Origin: an uncultured Alphaproteobacteria bacterium
GTDB taxonomy: Bacteria > Pseudomonadota > Alphaproteobacteria > Rhodobacterales > Rhodobacteraceae
Assembly: GCA_902619165.1 (NCBI GenBank)
Contig: CACNDI010000007.1
Span: forward strand, 1-64,000
Reading direction: 5' to 3'
DNA length: 64,000 nt
The notes below the pieces were generated by a model. That model searched no databases, had not been told where the DNA came from, and saw only the letters and a program-made list of their open reading frames with translations. Made by a program: the position numbers and the translations under genes. Every line of letters begins with the position of its first letter. The first letter of the stretch is position 1. This document shows, in pieces, positions 41,975-51,127 of the stretch.

Positions 41975-43030
41975 CTATTTAGTTAACGCTTTAGAAGTTT
42001 CCCTATCAAAAAAATGCAAGGCTTTATTATTTGTAGATATGTGTATGGTGTCTCCTACCTCCACGCTAGCACGTGATTGAGTACTTACGCAAAGTTGATT
42101 TTCCTTCATATCAACACAGTATATGACGGTACTCGAACCAAGTTTTTCAATAAGCTCCACCTTACATTTGACACCGGTTGTAGCTTTAGTGATTGATATA
42201 TCTTCAGGCCTCACTCCTAGGATAACATCATCTTTATCTTCATATTTAGCTGGTACAGCGAAACTCGAAGCTTTAAAGGTCTTATCTTTTATACTGCCTG
42301 TGATGAAATTCATGCTAGGAGTGCCGATAAATTCTGCTACAAATTTAGTCTTGGGGTGGTAATAAATTTCCATTGGAGTACCCACTTGCTCCATCACTCC
42401 TTTATTCATAACAACTAATCGATCACCCAGGGTCATTGCTTCAGTTTGATCATGAGTAACGAAAATACTAGTCGTTCCCATTTTTCTTTGTAATTTTTTT
42501 ATTTCCAGTCGCACCTGGACCCGTAGTTTTGCGTCTAAATTTGAAAGTGGTTCATCGAATAAAAATACTTTTGGATCACGAGCTATTGCTCTCCCCATGG
42601 CAACGCGTTGTCTTTGTCCTCCTGATAGTTGACCTGGTTTTTTACTCAATAGATCGCCAATTTGAAGTAATTCTGAAACATTTGTAACCTGTGCTTCTAT
42701 TTCCAGTTTTTTTATTCCTCTACTTCTTAGGCCATAAGCAATATTATTATAGACTGACATATGGGGGTATAAGGCATAATTCTGGAAAACCATTGCTATA
42801 TCCCTCTCAGAGGGGTCTATTTCATTAATTCTGTTTCCATCTAGGTCTATTTCTCCCTCCGTTACGTCTTCTAACCCAGCTATCATTCTAAGTAATGTTG
42901 ACTTTCCACAACCGCTGGGCCCAACAAAGACAACTAATTCACCCTTCTCAATCGATAAAGAAGAGTTGAAAATAGCCTGGGTTCCATCTGGATATACTTT
43001 TACAACGTTCTTAAGGTTTATAAAACTCAT
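41975..43030 (-). CDS. ugpC: sn-glycerol-3-phosphate ABC transporter ATP-binding protein UgpC
   Basis: A MalK-type ABC ATPase of 351 residues: Walker [10 protein letters not shown], signature LSGGQRQRVAMG, Walker B VFLFDEPLSNLDAKLR and a C-terminal TOBE region with VILGVRPEDISI. It energises import by UgpA and UgpE. It starts immediately after ugpE (adjacent stop and start) with GGAGAAG before the ATG. MalK-type ATPases of other sugar systems are alike, but the ugpB neighbour supports this name. Confidence 0.9.
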   Translation of the reverse strand: MSFINLKNVVKVYPDGTQAIFNSSLSIEKGELVVFVGPSGCGKSTLLRMIAGLEDVTEGEIDLDGNRINEIDPSERDIAMVFQNYALYPHMSVYNNIAYGLRSRGIKKLEIEAQVTNVSELLQIGDLLSKKPGQLSGGQRQRVAMGRAIARDPKVFLFDEPLSNLDAKLRVQVRLEIKKLQRKMGTTSIFVTHDQTEAMTLGDRLVVMNKGVMEQVGTPMEIYYHPKTKFVAEFIGTPSMNFITGSIKDKTFKASSFAVPAKYEDKDDVILGVRPEDISITKATTGVKCKVELIEKLGSSTVIYCVDMKENQLCVSTQSRASVEVGDTIHISTNNKALHFFDRETSKALTK

Positions 43031-43885
43031 TCACTTCTCCGTTTGTATAAGACCCTTAATAAACCAACGTTGCAACAAAACAACAATGAGAACGGGCGGT
43101 ATTATTGATAGTATAATATACGCAAACCTTTGCCCCACTCTAGGTAAAGACACACCTTCGTATAATTCGACATAGATTAATTTCATCCCCATTACAACTG
43201 TCCAGTACTTCTCATCAGTAGTCATTAAAAGAGGCCATAAGTATTGGCTGTATCCAAAAACAAACATAAAAATAAACATCGCTGCAATCATCGTTTTTGA
43301 AAGGGGCACTAAAAAGTCAATAAAAAATCTCCAGCTATTAGCTCCATCAAGCTTGGCTGACTCAAGAAGTTCATCAGGAACTGACTTATAAAATTGTCTA
43401 AAGAAAAAAACTGCAGTTGCCGAGGCAACTAATGGGAGTACGAGGCCAGTATAGCTGTTTGTCAAGCCTATATCAGATACAATTTTGTAGCTGGGAAATA
43501 TTCTGACCTCTAAGGGAACTAACAAAGTTATGAAGATAAACCAAAAAATGGGTGTGGCTAATCTAAATCGGAAATAAACGAGTGAATAAGCAGCCATCAT
43601 CGAAATAATAACCTTAAGTGTGGCGATCCCTAGCCCCATTATAAAACTATTTATCAGCATGCCAGTAGCTGTTATTTCTTCTGAAAACCCCCCTTTTTCG
43701 TTCAACACCTCGTCATAGTTTTCGATAAATAGAGGTCCTGGGTACCACTGCATCCCTTCTGTTATTAGGGTCACATTATCATGGGTTGAGCTTGTAAAGG
43801 CTAGCCAAATAGGAATTACCATAAGTAAAACTCCCAATAGTAATATAAAGTGTGCAAACATTTGAGTAAGACGATTGATCATCAA
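43031..43885 (-). CDS. ugpE: sn-glycerol-3-phosphate ABC transporter permease UgpE
   Basis: An MalG-family permease of 284 residues with six helices. The EAA loop DELLESAKLDGANSWRFFIDFLVP is present (given in two overlapping parts), and GMQWYPGPLFIENYDEV near the start is UgpE-like. It pairs with UgpA. The start overlaps the ugpA end by 4 nt. Confidence 0.9.
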   Translation of the reverse strand: MMINRLTQMFAHFILLLGVLLMVIPIWLAFTSSTHDNVTLITEGMQWYPGPLFIENYDEVLNEKGGFSEEITATGMLINSFIMGLGIATLKVIISMMAAYSLVYFRFRLATPIFWFIFITLLVPLEVRIFPSYKIVSDIGLTNSYTGLVLPLVASATAVFFFRQFYKSVPDELLESAKLDGANSWRFFIDFLVPLSKTMIAAMFIFMFVFGYSQYLWPLLMTTDEKYWTVVMGMKLIYVELYEGVSLPRVGQRFAYIILSIIPPVLIVVLLQRWFIKGLIQTEK

Positions 43886-44766
43886 TTGTAGTGAATCCTC
43901 CTTTCTATGTAACGAAACTGAATTATTGTTATGATGAGTACTAATAGCATCATAATTATTGACTGAGCACCCGCAGCTCCCAAATCTAATCCTCGAAAAC
44001 CGTCTATATATGCTTTATATACTAGAGTTTTAGTTTCCCCTGAAGGCGCTCCAATCGTCGTAGTATCAATAATCCCGAAGGTGTCGAAAAAACCATAAGT
44101 GATATTGATAATCACGAGAAAGAACGTTGTTGGCATTAGTAGGGGGAAAGTGATTGTCCAGAACCGACGCAGACTGCTTCTGCAATCAATTAAAGAAGCT
44201 TCGATAACTGATTTTTGTATCGTTTGCAACCCGGCAAGAAAAAAAATAAAGTTCGCGCTGATTTGTTTCCAAGATCCCGCTATGAATAAGTAGATATAGG
44301 CATCAAAAATATTTGCGGTCCAGTCAAACCCCCATAGAGAATTAAATAGAGCATATAGGATACCAAACCTTTCGCTAAAAAAATATTGAGCAGTTACCCC
44401 AACAACTGCAGGAGCTATAGCATACGGCCAAATCAAAAGGGTCTTGTAAGCGCTTTTTCCATGTATAACTTTATTGGCCTGAACCGCCAATAACAGCCCT
44501 AAAGAGCAAGAGATAACAGTTATGACAAATATGTAAATAAAAGTGAATTTAAGTGCTACAAGATATGAGGGATCTGATAGCACAAATTTAAAGTTGTCCC
44601 ATCCTGCAAAAAACCTACCGAAGCCGAACGCATCTTGCGTCGTGAATGCATCTCTAAACGTTTGCACTATAGGAAGATAAAGAAAAATTGATATAATTAT
44701 TAGCGTTGGAGCTAAAAAAATATATTGGGTATATTTGGATTTAAATTGTACTTTTTTCATTAGCAA
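43882..44766 (-). CDS. ugpA: sn-glycerol-3-phosphate ABC transporter permease UgpA
   Basis: A MalF-family permease of 294 residues with six helices. Family segments are PTLIIISIFLYLPIVQTFRD, ALFNSLWGFDW and IEASLIDCRSSLRRFWTITFP (loop with the EAA-like motif). It forms the channel with UgpE. It is separated from ugpB by a short gap with a GC-rich stem-loop. Confidence 0.9.
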   Translation of the reverse strand: MLMKKVQFKSKYTQYIFLAPTLIIISIFLYLPIVQTFRDAFTTQDAFGFGRFFAGWDNFKFVLSDPSYLVALKFTFIYIFVITVISCSLGLLLAVQANKVIHGKSAYKTLLIWPYAIAPAVVGVTAQYFFSERFGILYALFNSLWGFDWTANIFDAYIYLFIAGSWKQISANFIFFLAGLQTIQKSVIEASLIDCRSSLRRFWTITFPLLMPTTFFLVIINITYGFFDTFGIIDTTTIGAPSGETKTLVYKAYIDGFRGLDLGAAGAQSIIMMLLVLIITIIQFRYIERRIHYN

Positions 44767-44769
44767 AAA

Positions 44770-44793
44770 GGAGGGAGGAAAACCCCTCCCTCC
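44770..44793 (-). other. Stem-loop between ugpB and ugpA
   Basis: A perfect 9-bp GC-rich stem: GGAGGGAGG at 44770-44778 pairs with CCTCCCTCC at 44785-44793, loop of 6 nt. On the transcribed minus strand the 3' arm region also contains GGAGG-type sequence just before the ugpA start, so folding could hide a ribosome site as well as stabilise the ugpB message. Confidence 0.8.
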
Positions 44794-44811
44794 ATATTAT
44801 TTTTGATTGGC

Positions 44812-46119
44812 TTACAAAGTCTTAGCAAACTGAGCAAGCAATTTTGATGCTCCTTCATCGGTTCTTTTCATAGCCTCTTCTACTGAAAGCTCACCAGTCA
44901 AGATTTTTGGGAAATTCTCATAAATAACCTCCCTTATTTGTGGCCAATTTCCTGCCCTATATCCACCAGGAATAGTTGCGCCTTCCAGATTTAACTGTTC
45001 TGGAGCGGTTTTATGATACGGTGAAGTTCTGTAAAAATTTATTGTTTCTGCAAGCTGTCCACCACCTTTGGTCACGACTGTATAACCAGTAGTATTATGA
45101 TAATAAAGGTCCATTTCGGGTGAGCCCATAAACTTGATGAACTTTGCTAGCGCAGCGTATTCCTCTTCAGTATGGCCATTTAAGATCCAGTTTGCCGCGC
45201 CACCAATAAAAGTGGGATATGCCTTGCCGCCTGTAATTGAGCTCCAGTAAGGAATTTGATTGGTAGTAAAATTAATTGGTAAATCCTTTATTCCACCAAA
45301 AGAACCAGAAGAGCCAAACCAAAAAGCCGCTTCACCTGCGTTAAACGGAGCTTGGTTATCACCCCATCCTCTTCCCTTGTAGGCATACCAACCTTTATCA
45401 TGCCATTCTTTTACCTTTGTCCAATGAGTTATAAACTCCGGAGTTTCAGAGAACAAAGTTTTGGTTGGAACGTCATCAAATCCATTGTTTCCATCTGTCA
45501 TTAATAAATTGTGCCTTGAAAAAAAGTTTTCAGTCCAAATCCAGGGATCATGACTTTGAACGAGCGGAATGTATCCTGCGTCTTTAATCTTTTGAGCTAT
45601 TTCTTCAAATTCCTCATAAGTCGTCGGTACGTCAACTCCAACTTTTTTCAGTATATCCATGTTTGCATACATGATACATGTTGAACTATTAAAGGGTACT
45701 CCAATCATTTTGCCATCAGCATCGGCATAAAAGTTTTTTACTTGGGGAATGTAGTTGTCTGCATTTACGTCTATGCCGTATTTTTCCCCCATTTCTTCAA
45801 AACCAATTACCACTCCATTTTTCACTTGAGCAACCATGATAGCGGCGCCTGCATCGTAGACCTGTGTATAGTGTGGATGGTCTCCAGCTCTATAAGCTGC
45901 AATTGTAGCCGATAAGTTATCTTCATAACTTCCTTTGCCAGTAGGAATAACTACGATATCGTCTTGAGACTCATTAAATCTTTTCGCTATTTCAATAATT
46001 ACGTCTCCCAAGAACCCACTATTTCCATACCACCAATGAATCTCTGTTTTGGCGAAGGATGGCGATATCGAGAAAAAGAGCAAGAAAAGTGCGACTGCTT
46101 TAGTCCTTATAAATTTCAT
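44812..46119 (-). CDS. ugpB: sn-glycerol-3-phosphate ABC transporter substrate-binding protein UgpB
   Basis: A periplasmic protein of 435 residues with a Sec signal (VALFLLFFSISPSFA). The mature start TEIHWWYGNSG and the segments VGVPFNSSTCIMYAN, FIGGAANWILNGHT and KTGYTVVTK-like YYHNTTGYTVVTKGGGQ match UgpB. It binds glycerol-3-phosphate and glycerophosphodiesters. First gene of ugpB-A-E-C. A PHO-box-like array lies upstream, as expected for a PhoB-controlled ugp operon. Confidence 0.92.
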   Translation of the reverse strand: MKFIRTKAVALFLLFFSISPSFAKTEIHWWYGNSGFLGDVIIEIAKRFNESQDDIVVIPTGKGSYEDNLSATIAAYRAGDHPHYTQVYDAGAAIMVAQVKNGVVIGFEEMGEKYGIDVNADNYIPQVKNFYADADGKMIGVPFNSSTCIMYANMDILKKVGVDVPTTYEEFEEIAQKIKDAGYIPLVQSHDPWIWTENFFSRHNLLMTDGNNGFDDVPTKTLFSETPEFITHWTKVKEWHDKGWYAYKGRGWGDNQAPFNAGEAAFWFGSSGSFGGIKDLPINFTTNQIPYWSSITGGKAYPTFIGGAANWILNGHTEEEYAALAKFIKFMGSPEMDLYYHNTTGYTVVTKGGGQLAETINFYRTSPYHKTAPEQLNLEGATIPGGYRAGNWPQIREVIYENFPKILTGELSVEEAMKRTDEGASKLLAQFAKTL

Positions 46120-46170
46120 TCTATATATCCTTTCAAAAGCTCAAGGTTGCTGAAGAATTTTTAAGAAATT

Positions 46171-46199
46171 TTGTCAGAAATATGAAATTTTTATGTAAA
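46171..46199 (-). promoter_or_regulatory. PHO-box array upstream of ugpB
   Basis: On the minus strand TTTACAT, ATTTCAT and CTGACAA start exactly 11 nt apart. The array lies 52 nt upstream of the ugpB start. The pattern of spacers is like that in front of pstS. Confidence 0.6.
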
Positions 46200-46406
46200 C
46201 AAATTTATATATCAATTGTTAATAAATGTATGAAATCCCCCTTTAAGTTAAGGCGTTTTTTAAGTGCTTTGTCATTTTTCTACCAGATGGGTCATCCACA
46301 CAAATGAGAAGATTAAGTACACGTATGAATTTTTTTTATGATAAGTATTTCGCAATTTAATAAAGTTAATTATTAAATTGTTAGAAGTCGGACATAAGTA
46401 GCATCA

Positions 46407-47258
46407 ATGGATTTAGAAAATATAGTTGTATCACTGGCAAAAAATAAAAGTGAAGATGTCCAAGAAAATTTAATAAAGATGGTTGGTGGCCACTCTAATC
46501 ATGTTTGGAGGTATAAGGGAGCGCAGGAGATTGTGTTGAAAAAATACCTCAAGGTTCCTCCAGGATCTTTATTTGAGAATTCTTTACAGGAAGAAGAAAA
46601 GGCACTTAAAACTGTGAAACAGATAAATATTGCACCTAAATTTGTGAAATCATGGCCTGATCTTTCTATTATCGCCTACAGATATGTTGAGGGTGTTCCT
46701 TGGCACAATGACATCAAGGCAGTTGCAAAGCTTATTCTGGAAAAAGAGAAGATCAATCCTGAAAAATTTAAGGAGGTCAGTTGTGAACCAACGGAACTTT
46801 TGAGACAAGGAGATGTATTTCTGGCAAAGTGCCAAAAATTGCCTAAAGTGAAAAGACCACACCCGGAACAGATCTCACCAGTTAAAAAATTTTCACTCTT
46901 ACATAGAGATATAAGGCAGAATTTGATAAGTGAATTTAAAGGTGGCATAAAGCTAATTGATTGGCAAACACCAGCAAAAGGAGATATCTGTGAGGATATA
47001 TTTTCATTTATTTCACCAGGTTTCCAGATACTCGCGGACGGAACACCCTTATCCGCACAAGACCTTAATAGTTTTTGGAAATTTGTTGAACGGCCTGATT
47101 TATATGAGCGTTATAGAAAAATTAGGGCAGCTTTTGCATGGAGACATGGGTCATATTGTTGGTGGAAGTCGACAATTGTTGAAAGTAAATATTTAAGAAC
47201 CAAGTATAGGTCAGCTTCCCTTGCAGAATTTGATTACTCTACCTCGAATAGTTTGTAA
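46407..47258 (+). CDS. APH-family phosphotransferase (kinase-like)
   Basis: A protein of 283 residues with the catalytic loop LLHRDIRQNLIS (HxDxxxxN) and the metal-binding LIDWQTPAKGD of the aminoglycoside phosphotransferase/choline kinase superfamily. The N-terminal lobe has VGGHSNHVWRY. It may phosphorylate choline, ethanolamine or a sugar; substrate unknown. It begins 287 nt upstream-divergent from ugpB. A single TTGTCAT in the gap is not in phase with a partner, so no PHO box is claimed for this gene. Confidence 0.8.
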   Translation: MDLENIVVSLAKNKSEDVQENLIKMVGGHSNHVWRYKGAQEIVLKKYLKVPPGSLFENSLQEEEKALKTVKQINIAPKFVKSWPDLSIIAYRYVEGVPWHNDIKAVAKLILEKEKINPEKFKEVSCEPTELLRQGDVFLAKCQKLPKVKRPHPEQISPVKKFSLLHRDIRQNLISEFKGGIKLIDWQTPAKGDICEDIFSFISPGFQILADGTPLSAQDLNSFWKFVERPDLYERYRKIRAAFAWRHGSYCWWKSTIVESKYLRTKYRSASLAEFDYSTSNSL

Positions 47259-47379
47259 TTGTCGAAATTATTAGTTAAAGCTCGACTTGGAACCTTAATG
47301 TTTTACACTTGTCGGAATTATTGCTACTTGGAAAAATTTCAATTGGTTTAAGAAACTAATAAAAGAAATTGATAAAAAA

Positions 47380-47892
47380 ATGAAATCTCTATCCTTTATA
47401 CGTCATGCTAAATCAGACTGGACCTCTCCGTTGGTGTCTGATCATGACCGTGGATTGGCAGATAGAGGGCAAAGAGCGTCAACAATTATGAAAGATTTCT
47501 TTGAATCAACCAATAAGAATTTCGATAGTGTATTCTCATCAACCGCTTTAAGAGCAGTGGAGACAATTGAGATCATTAAACCCTCCATTAAGGATACAGA
47601 GATAATCTACAAAAAAGATCTCTATACCTTTGACGATCATATGATGCTTGATTTTATATCTAAAATAACAGATGACATATCATCAGTACTTATTGTTGGT
47701 CATAATCCCGCTATACAGGAGACGGTTCTGCGTCTCTCAGACACCGATCAAAACTCGAATTTACTGAATAGAGTCGAACACAAGTATCCTACTGCCGCTT
47801 TTTGTAGTCTTACGGCCACAATAGAAAATTGGGCACACGCCGGCGATACGATGTTCAAGATTCAAGAATTCATTTGCCCAAAGGAACTATAA
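47380..47892 (+). CDS. SixA-like histidine phosphatase
   Basis: A histidine phosphatase superfamily protein of 170 residues: SFIRHAKSDW with the RH at 8-9, the second site VGHNPAIQE, and KNFDSVFSSTALRAVETIE. SixA removes phosphate from phosphohistidine proteins; relatives act on small phosphoesters. It stands alone and faces the metal-dependent hydrolase gene across 9 nt. Confidence 0.85.
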   Translation: MKSLSFIRHAKSDWTSPLVSDHDRGLADRGQRASTIMKDFFESTNKNFDSVFSSTALRAVETIEIIKPSIKDTEIIYKKDLYTFDDHMMLDFISKITDDISSVLIVGHNPAIQETVLRLSDTDQNSNLLNRVEHKYPTAAFCSLTATIENWAHAGDTMFKIQEFICPKEL

Positions 47893-47901
47893 AATACCTT
47901 A

Positions 47902-48594
47902 TCAGATTTCGATTGGGCTCATAATTACTGGCTCAACAACTACGTTTGAGCCCAATTCTTCTATTAGAACATCTGCATTTTGTTCGAGCAGAGGAAATGT
48001 TTTGTAATGACAGGGGATTAGTTTCTCAAAGTTAAAATATTTTTTTGCTGCATAGGCTGCCCTTTTCATATCCATAGTGAAGTGTCCACCACAGGATAGA
48101 ATGCCAATATTTGGTTTGTGAAGGTCGTTAATTATTTCCATGTCAGCCATGACGTCGGTATCCCCAGAAAAATAAATTGTGTTATTTTCACCCTCAATTA
48201 CAAAGCCAGCTTCAGCACCAGTGTACATTATCTGGCCATTTTTCATCATAGATGAGCTGTGAACAGCATTTACCATAGTAACTTTAACGTTTCCAAGATT
48301 AACAGTTCCACCTTTATTAAATCCAGTTGTAGTTACTCCTTCACTCTCTTCCCAATACGACATTAGATCTGCTATTCCATAAATGGGGGCATTAGTTTCT
48401 TTAGCTATTTCTAAAGTATCATTCGTATGGTCAAAGTGTCCGTGAGAAATAAGAATATCAGTTATGCCGTGTAAAGCTTCTTGTCTTTTTTCCGCGGGGA
48501 ATAATGGGTTGCCATTCAACCAAGGATCTATAAGCATAACCCGATCTTCAATTTCTATTCCAAAGCTTCCATGCCCCAGCCAAATAATTTTCAT
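47902..48594 (-). CDS. UPF0173-type metal-dependent hydrolase (metallo-beta-lactamase fold)
   Basis: An MBL-fold hydrolase of 230 residues. It begins MKIIWLGHGSFGIEIED and has LISHGHFDHTNDTLEIA, TIYFSGDTDVMADMEII and CGGHFTMD. The family (UPF0173, UlaG-like) includes lactonases and phosphodiesterases of uncertain substrate. It lies 9 nt after the DppD/F fusion gene, same strand, so it may be cotranscribed with the peptide transporter. Confidence 0.85.
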   Translation of the reverse strand: MKIIWLGHGSFGIEIEDRVMLIDPWLNGNPLFPAEKRQEALHGITDILISHGHFDHTNDTLEIAKETNAPIYGIADLMSYWEESEGVTTTGFNKGGTVNLGNVKVTMVNAVHSSSMMKNGQIMYTGAEAGFVIEGENNTIYFSGDTDVMADMEIINDLHKPNIGILSCGGHFTMDMKRAAYAAKKYFNFEKLIPCHYKTFPLLEQNADVLIEELGSNVVVEPVIMSPIEI

Positions 48595-48603
48595 ATTAAT
48601 CTC

Positions 48604-50217
48604 CTAATAATTTCGTGCTTTCAATAGATCCGTTAGCCAATCTGGATCCATTTCGGGCACGGAGGATAGTAGTAATTCTGTATATTCTGGATGTGGTGGT
48701 GAAAATATTTCACTTTTTAATCCCTGTTCAACAACCTCTCCCTCATTCATAACGACAACTTCGTCAGATATTGCCTTAACCGTAGCGATGTCATGTGTTA
48801 TGAAAATATAGGAGAGATTTAAGTCTTTCTGCAAGCGTCCTAAAAGCTTAAGAATTCCCTCTTGGACGATCTGATCCAATGCTGAAGTGACCTCATCGCA
48901 TATTACTACCTCTGGGTTAGCAGCTAAAGCCCTTGCTATACATATGCGTTGTTTTTGCCCTCCAGATAGTTCACTTGGATATCTGTCTATAAAACTTTCA
49001 TCTAGATCTATTTGCTCTAAGAGTTCAATTACTCTTTTTCGTAAATTAGCACCCGTTAAGCCAGCAAAAAAGCTAGCAGGCCGACTGATAATATCATAAA
49101 CGGTCTGCTTAGGGTTCATTGCAACATCAGCCATCTGATAGATCATTTGAATTTTTTGAAGTTGGTCTTTAGTTCTTCCCTTCAGAGATGGAGGCAATTC
49201 ACGATTTTTGAATTTTACAGAACCTATTTTTGGCTCCAGTAATCCAGTAATCACGCGGGCCACCGTTGATTTCCCTGACCCACTTTCACCGACCAATGCC
49301 ACCGTCCGGCCCAAGGGCAATTTTATATTAATATTTTTCAATACATGAAAACTTCCATAAAACGCATCTACATTTTTAACCTCTAAAATAATGTCTTTAC
49401 TTTTTTTCTCAGGCTTTTGAATAGATCGAACAGACCAAAGGCTTTTGGTATAATCTTCTTTTGGAGACTTTAACATTTTTCGTGTCATCGCTTCCTCAAC
49501 TTCTTCACCATATCTCAAAACCTTAATTCTATCCGCCATTTGCGCAACGACGGAAAGGTCATGTGTTATATATATTGCTGCCGTGCCATAGGTTTTAACG
49601 ATATCACGCATTGCGGCAAGAACCTCAACTTGGGTAGTTACATCTAGTGCAGTGGTAGGCTCATCAAACACAATTAAATCAGGATTAGGTGACATAGCCA
49701 TAGCTGTCATTATTCGCTGAAGCTGCCCACCCGAGACTTGGTGTGGATATCTTTCACCAATGGTTTCTGGATTTGGCAGATTAAGAGCATCATAAAGAGC
49801 GCGTGCCTCATCAAACGCCTCATTTTGCTTTTTTAGGCCAGCCCTAATCGTTGACTCAGTAGTTTGATTAATTAAACGATGAGCTGGATTGAATGAAGCG
49901 GCAGCTGATTGAGCTACATACGTCATTCTATTGCCCCAATACTTCCTTTTTTCCGAGTCAGTACGCTTTGTAAGATCAACACCGTCAAAATTAATTTGAC
50001 CTCCTGTAATACGACATCCAGGTTGTGTATAGCCCATGGCTGCGAGACCTAGCGTGGACTTTCCAGCTCCAGACTCACCAATCAGTCCGAGCACCTCTCC
50101 TCTTTTAAGCTCTAAATTCACTCCCTTAATGATTTTATGCCATCTTTCATCGGAAAAACCTTCAATCTTTAAGTTTTTGATTTGAAGTAGAGTAGAATTT
50201 TCTTTTTTATTTTTCAT
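48604..50217 (-). CDS. Dipeptide/oligopeptide-type ABC transporter, fused ATP-binding protein (DppD-DppF)
   Basis: A fusion of two ABC ATPase domains, about 537 residues from ATG 50217. Domain 1 (about 1-265) has GESGAGKST, VSGGQLQRIMTA and LIVFDEPTTALDVTTQ; domain 2 (about 285-525) has GESGSGKST, LSGGQKQRICIA and VVICDEVTSALDQ. Note Glu-Val after the second Walker B Asp-Glu, a mild variation. The start overlaps the end of the preceding permease gene by 11 nt. Substrate is a peptide or other nutrient; family 5 transporters are broad. Confidence 0.9.
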   Translation of the reverse strand: MKNKKENSTLLQIKNLKIEGFSDERWHKIIKGVNLELKRGEVLGLIGESGAGKSTLGLAAMGYTQPGCRITGGQINFDGVDLTKRTDSEKRKYWGNRMTYVAQSAAASFNPAHRLINQTTESTIRAGLKKQNEAFDEARALYDALNLPNPETIGERYPHQVSGGQLQRIMTAMAMSPNPDLIVFDEPTTALDVTTQVEVLAAMRDIVKTYGTAAIYITHDLSVVAQMADRIKVLRYGEEVEEAMTRKMLKSPKEDYTKSLWSVRSIQKPEKKSKDIILEVKNVDAFYGSFHVLKNINIKLPLGRTVALVGESGSGKSTVARVITGLLEPKIGSVKFKNRELPPSLKGRTKDQLQKIQMIYQMADVAMNPKQTVYDIISRPASFFAGLTGANLRKRVIELLEQIDLDESFIDRYPSELSGGQKQRICIARALAANPEVVICDEVTSALDQIVQEGILKLLGRLQKDLNLSYIFITHDIATVKAISDEVVVMNEGEVVEQGLKSEIFSPPHPEYTELLLSSVPEMDPDWLTDLLKARNY

Positions 50218-51127
50218 CTTTAATTCCACTGGTTTTATGTAAAAACCAATCAACCACAAAATTGACGGCTACTGTAAGAAGAGCAATTGCTGCAGCGGGT
50301 AAAAGTGGTGTCATCGCTGCCTTCAAATCATATTGGGCAAACTGTATGAGAGAAGCATTTTCTCTAACCATGGAACCCCAATCCGCAGTTGGTGGTTGAA
50401 TGCCAACTCCTAAAAAAGAGAGCGCAGCAATGGATAGGAATACAAAGCAAAAACGAAGACCAAACTCCGCTATCAAAGGTGGGAGAATGTTTGGTAAAAT
50501 TTCCTTTCGCATCACCCAGCTTATATTTTCTCCACGCAATTTAGCAACCTCTACATAATCCATAACGACAACATTAAGAGAAACTGCTCTCGTAAGGCGA
50601 AATACGCGGGTAGAATCCAACACTGCGATTATTATGATCAAGTTTATAATGGTAGAGCCGAAGATGGATAACAAAACTAATGCAAAAATGAGCTGAGGGA
50701 TAGCCATTAAAACATCTACTGTTCTACTCAAAAGAAGATCCAGATAAGATCTATTAATAGCAGCAGCCAATCCTAATGCGCCTCCAATTAAAAAAGCAAG
50801 AATTGTTGTAGCAAAAGCAACACCAACAGTATTTCGTGCCCCGAATATCAGTCTTGAAAATATATCGCGACCGATCTGGTCGGTTCCAAATATATGATTT
50901 GCACTCCAAGGTGCGTAAGGCTCAGGAAAGACTTCAGCCTCTCCATAAGGCGCTATTAGGGGAGCAAAAATAGCCAACCCTACAAAAACAATTATTATAA
51001 AAATGCCAAATTTTGCGGTAAGTGGAGCTTTATTAAGTTCAATCTTTAGTCTTGTGAAAGTTGAACGGCTCTCTAGAACGGAGCCCACTTCGCCAGCAGC
51101 GGAATATGTGTTGGTATCTTTATTCAT
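50207..51127 (-). CDS. Dipeptide/oligopeptide-type ABC transporter permease (DppC-like)
   Basis: A permease of 306 residues with FGTDQIGRDIFSRLIFGAR and the EAA loop VMDYVEVAKLRGENISWVMR (read in part), plus ALSFLGVGIQPPTADWGSM. It forms the inner-membrane channel with the DppB-like protein. The start overlaps the previous gene by 4 nt. Confidence 0.92.
   Translation of the reverse strand: MNKDTNTYSAAGEVGSVLESRSTFTRLKIELNKAPLTAKFGIFIIIVFVGLAIFAPLIAPYGEAEVFPEPYAPWSANHIFGTDQIGRDIFSRLIFGARNTVGVAFATTILAFLIGGALGLAAAINRSYLDLLLSRTVDVLMAIPQLIFALVLLSIFGSTIINLIIIIAVLDSTRVFRLTRAVSLNVVVMDYVEVAKLRGENISWVMRKEILPNILPPLIAEFGLRFCFVFLSIAALSFLGVGIQPPTADWGSMVRENASLIQFAQYDLKAAMTPLLPAAAIALLTVAVNFVVDWFLHKTSGIKDEK

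Noticed and set aside
46269-46295. TTGTCAT and GGTCAT upstream of the kinase-like gene, as a PHO box
   Set aside because: The two elements are 20 nt apart, not 11 or 22, so they are out of helical phase for PhoB.
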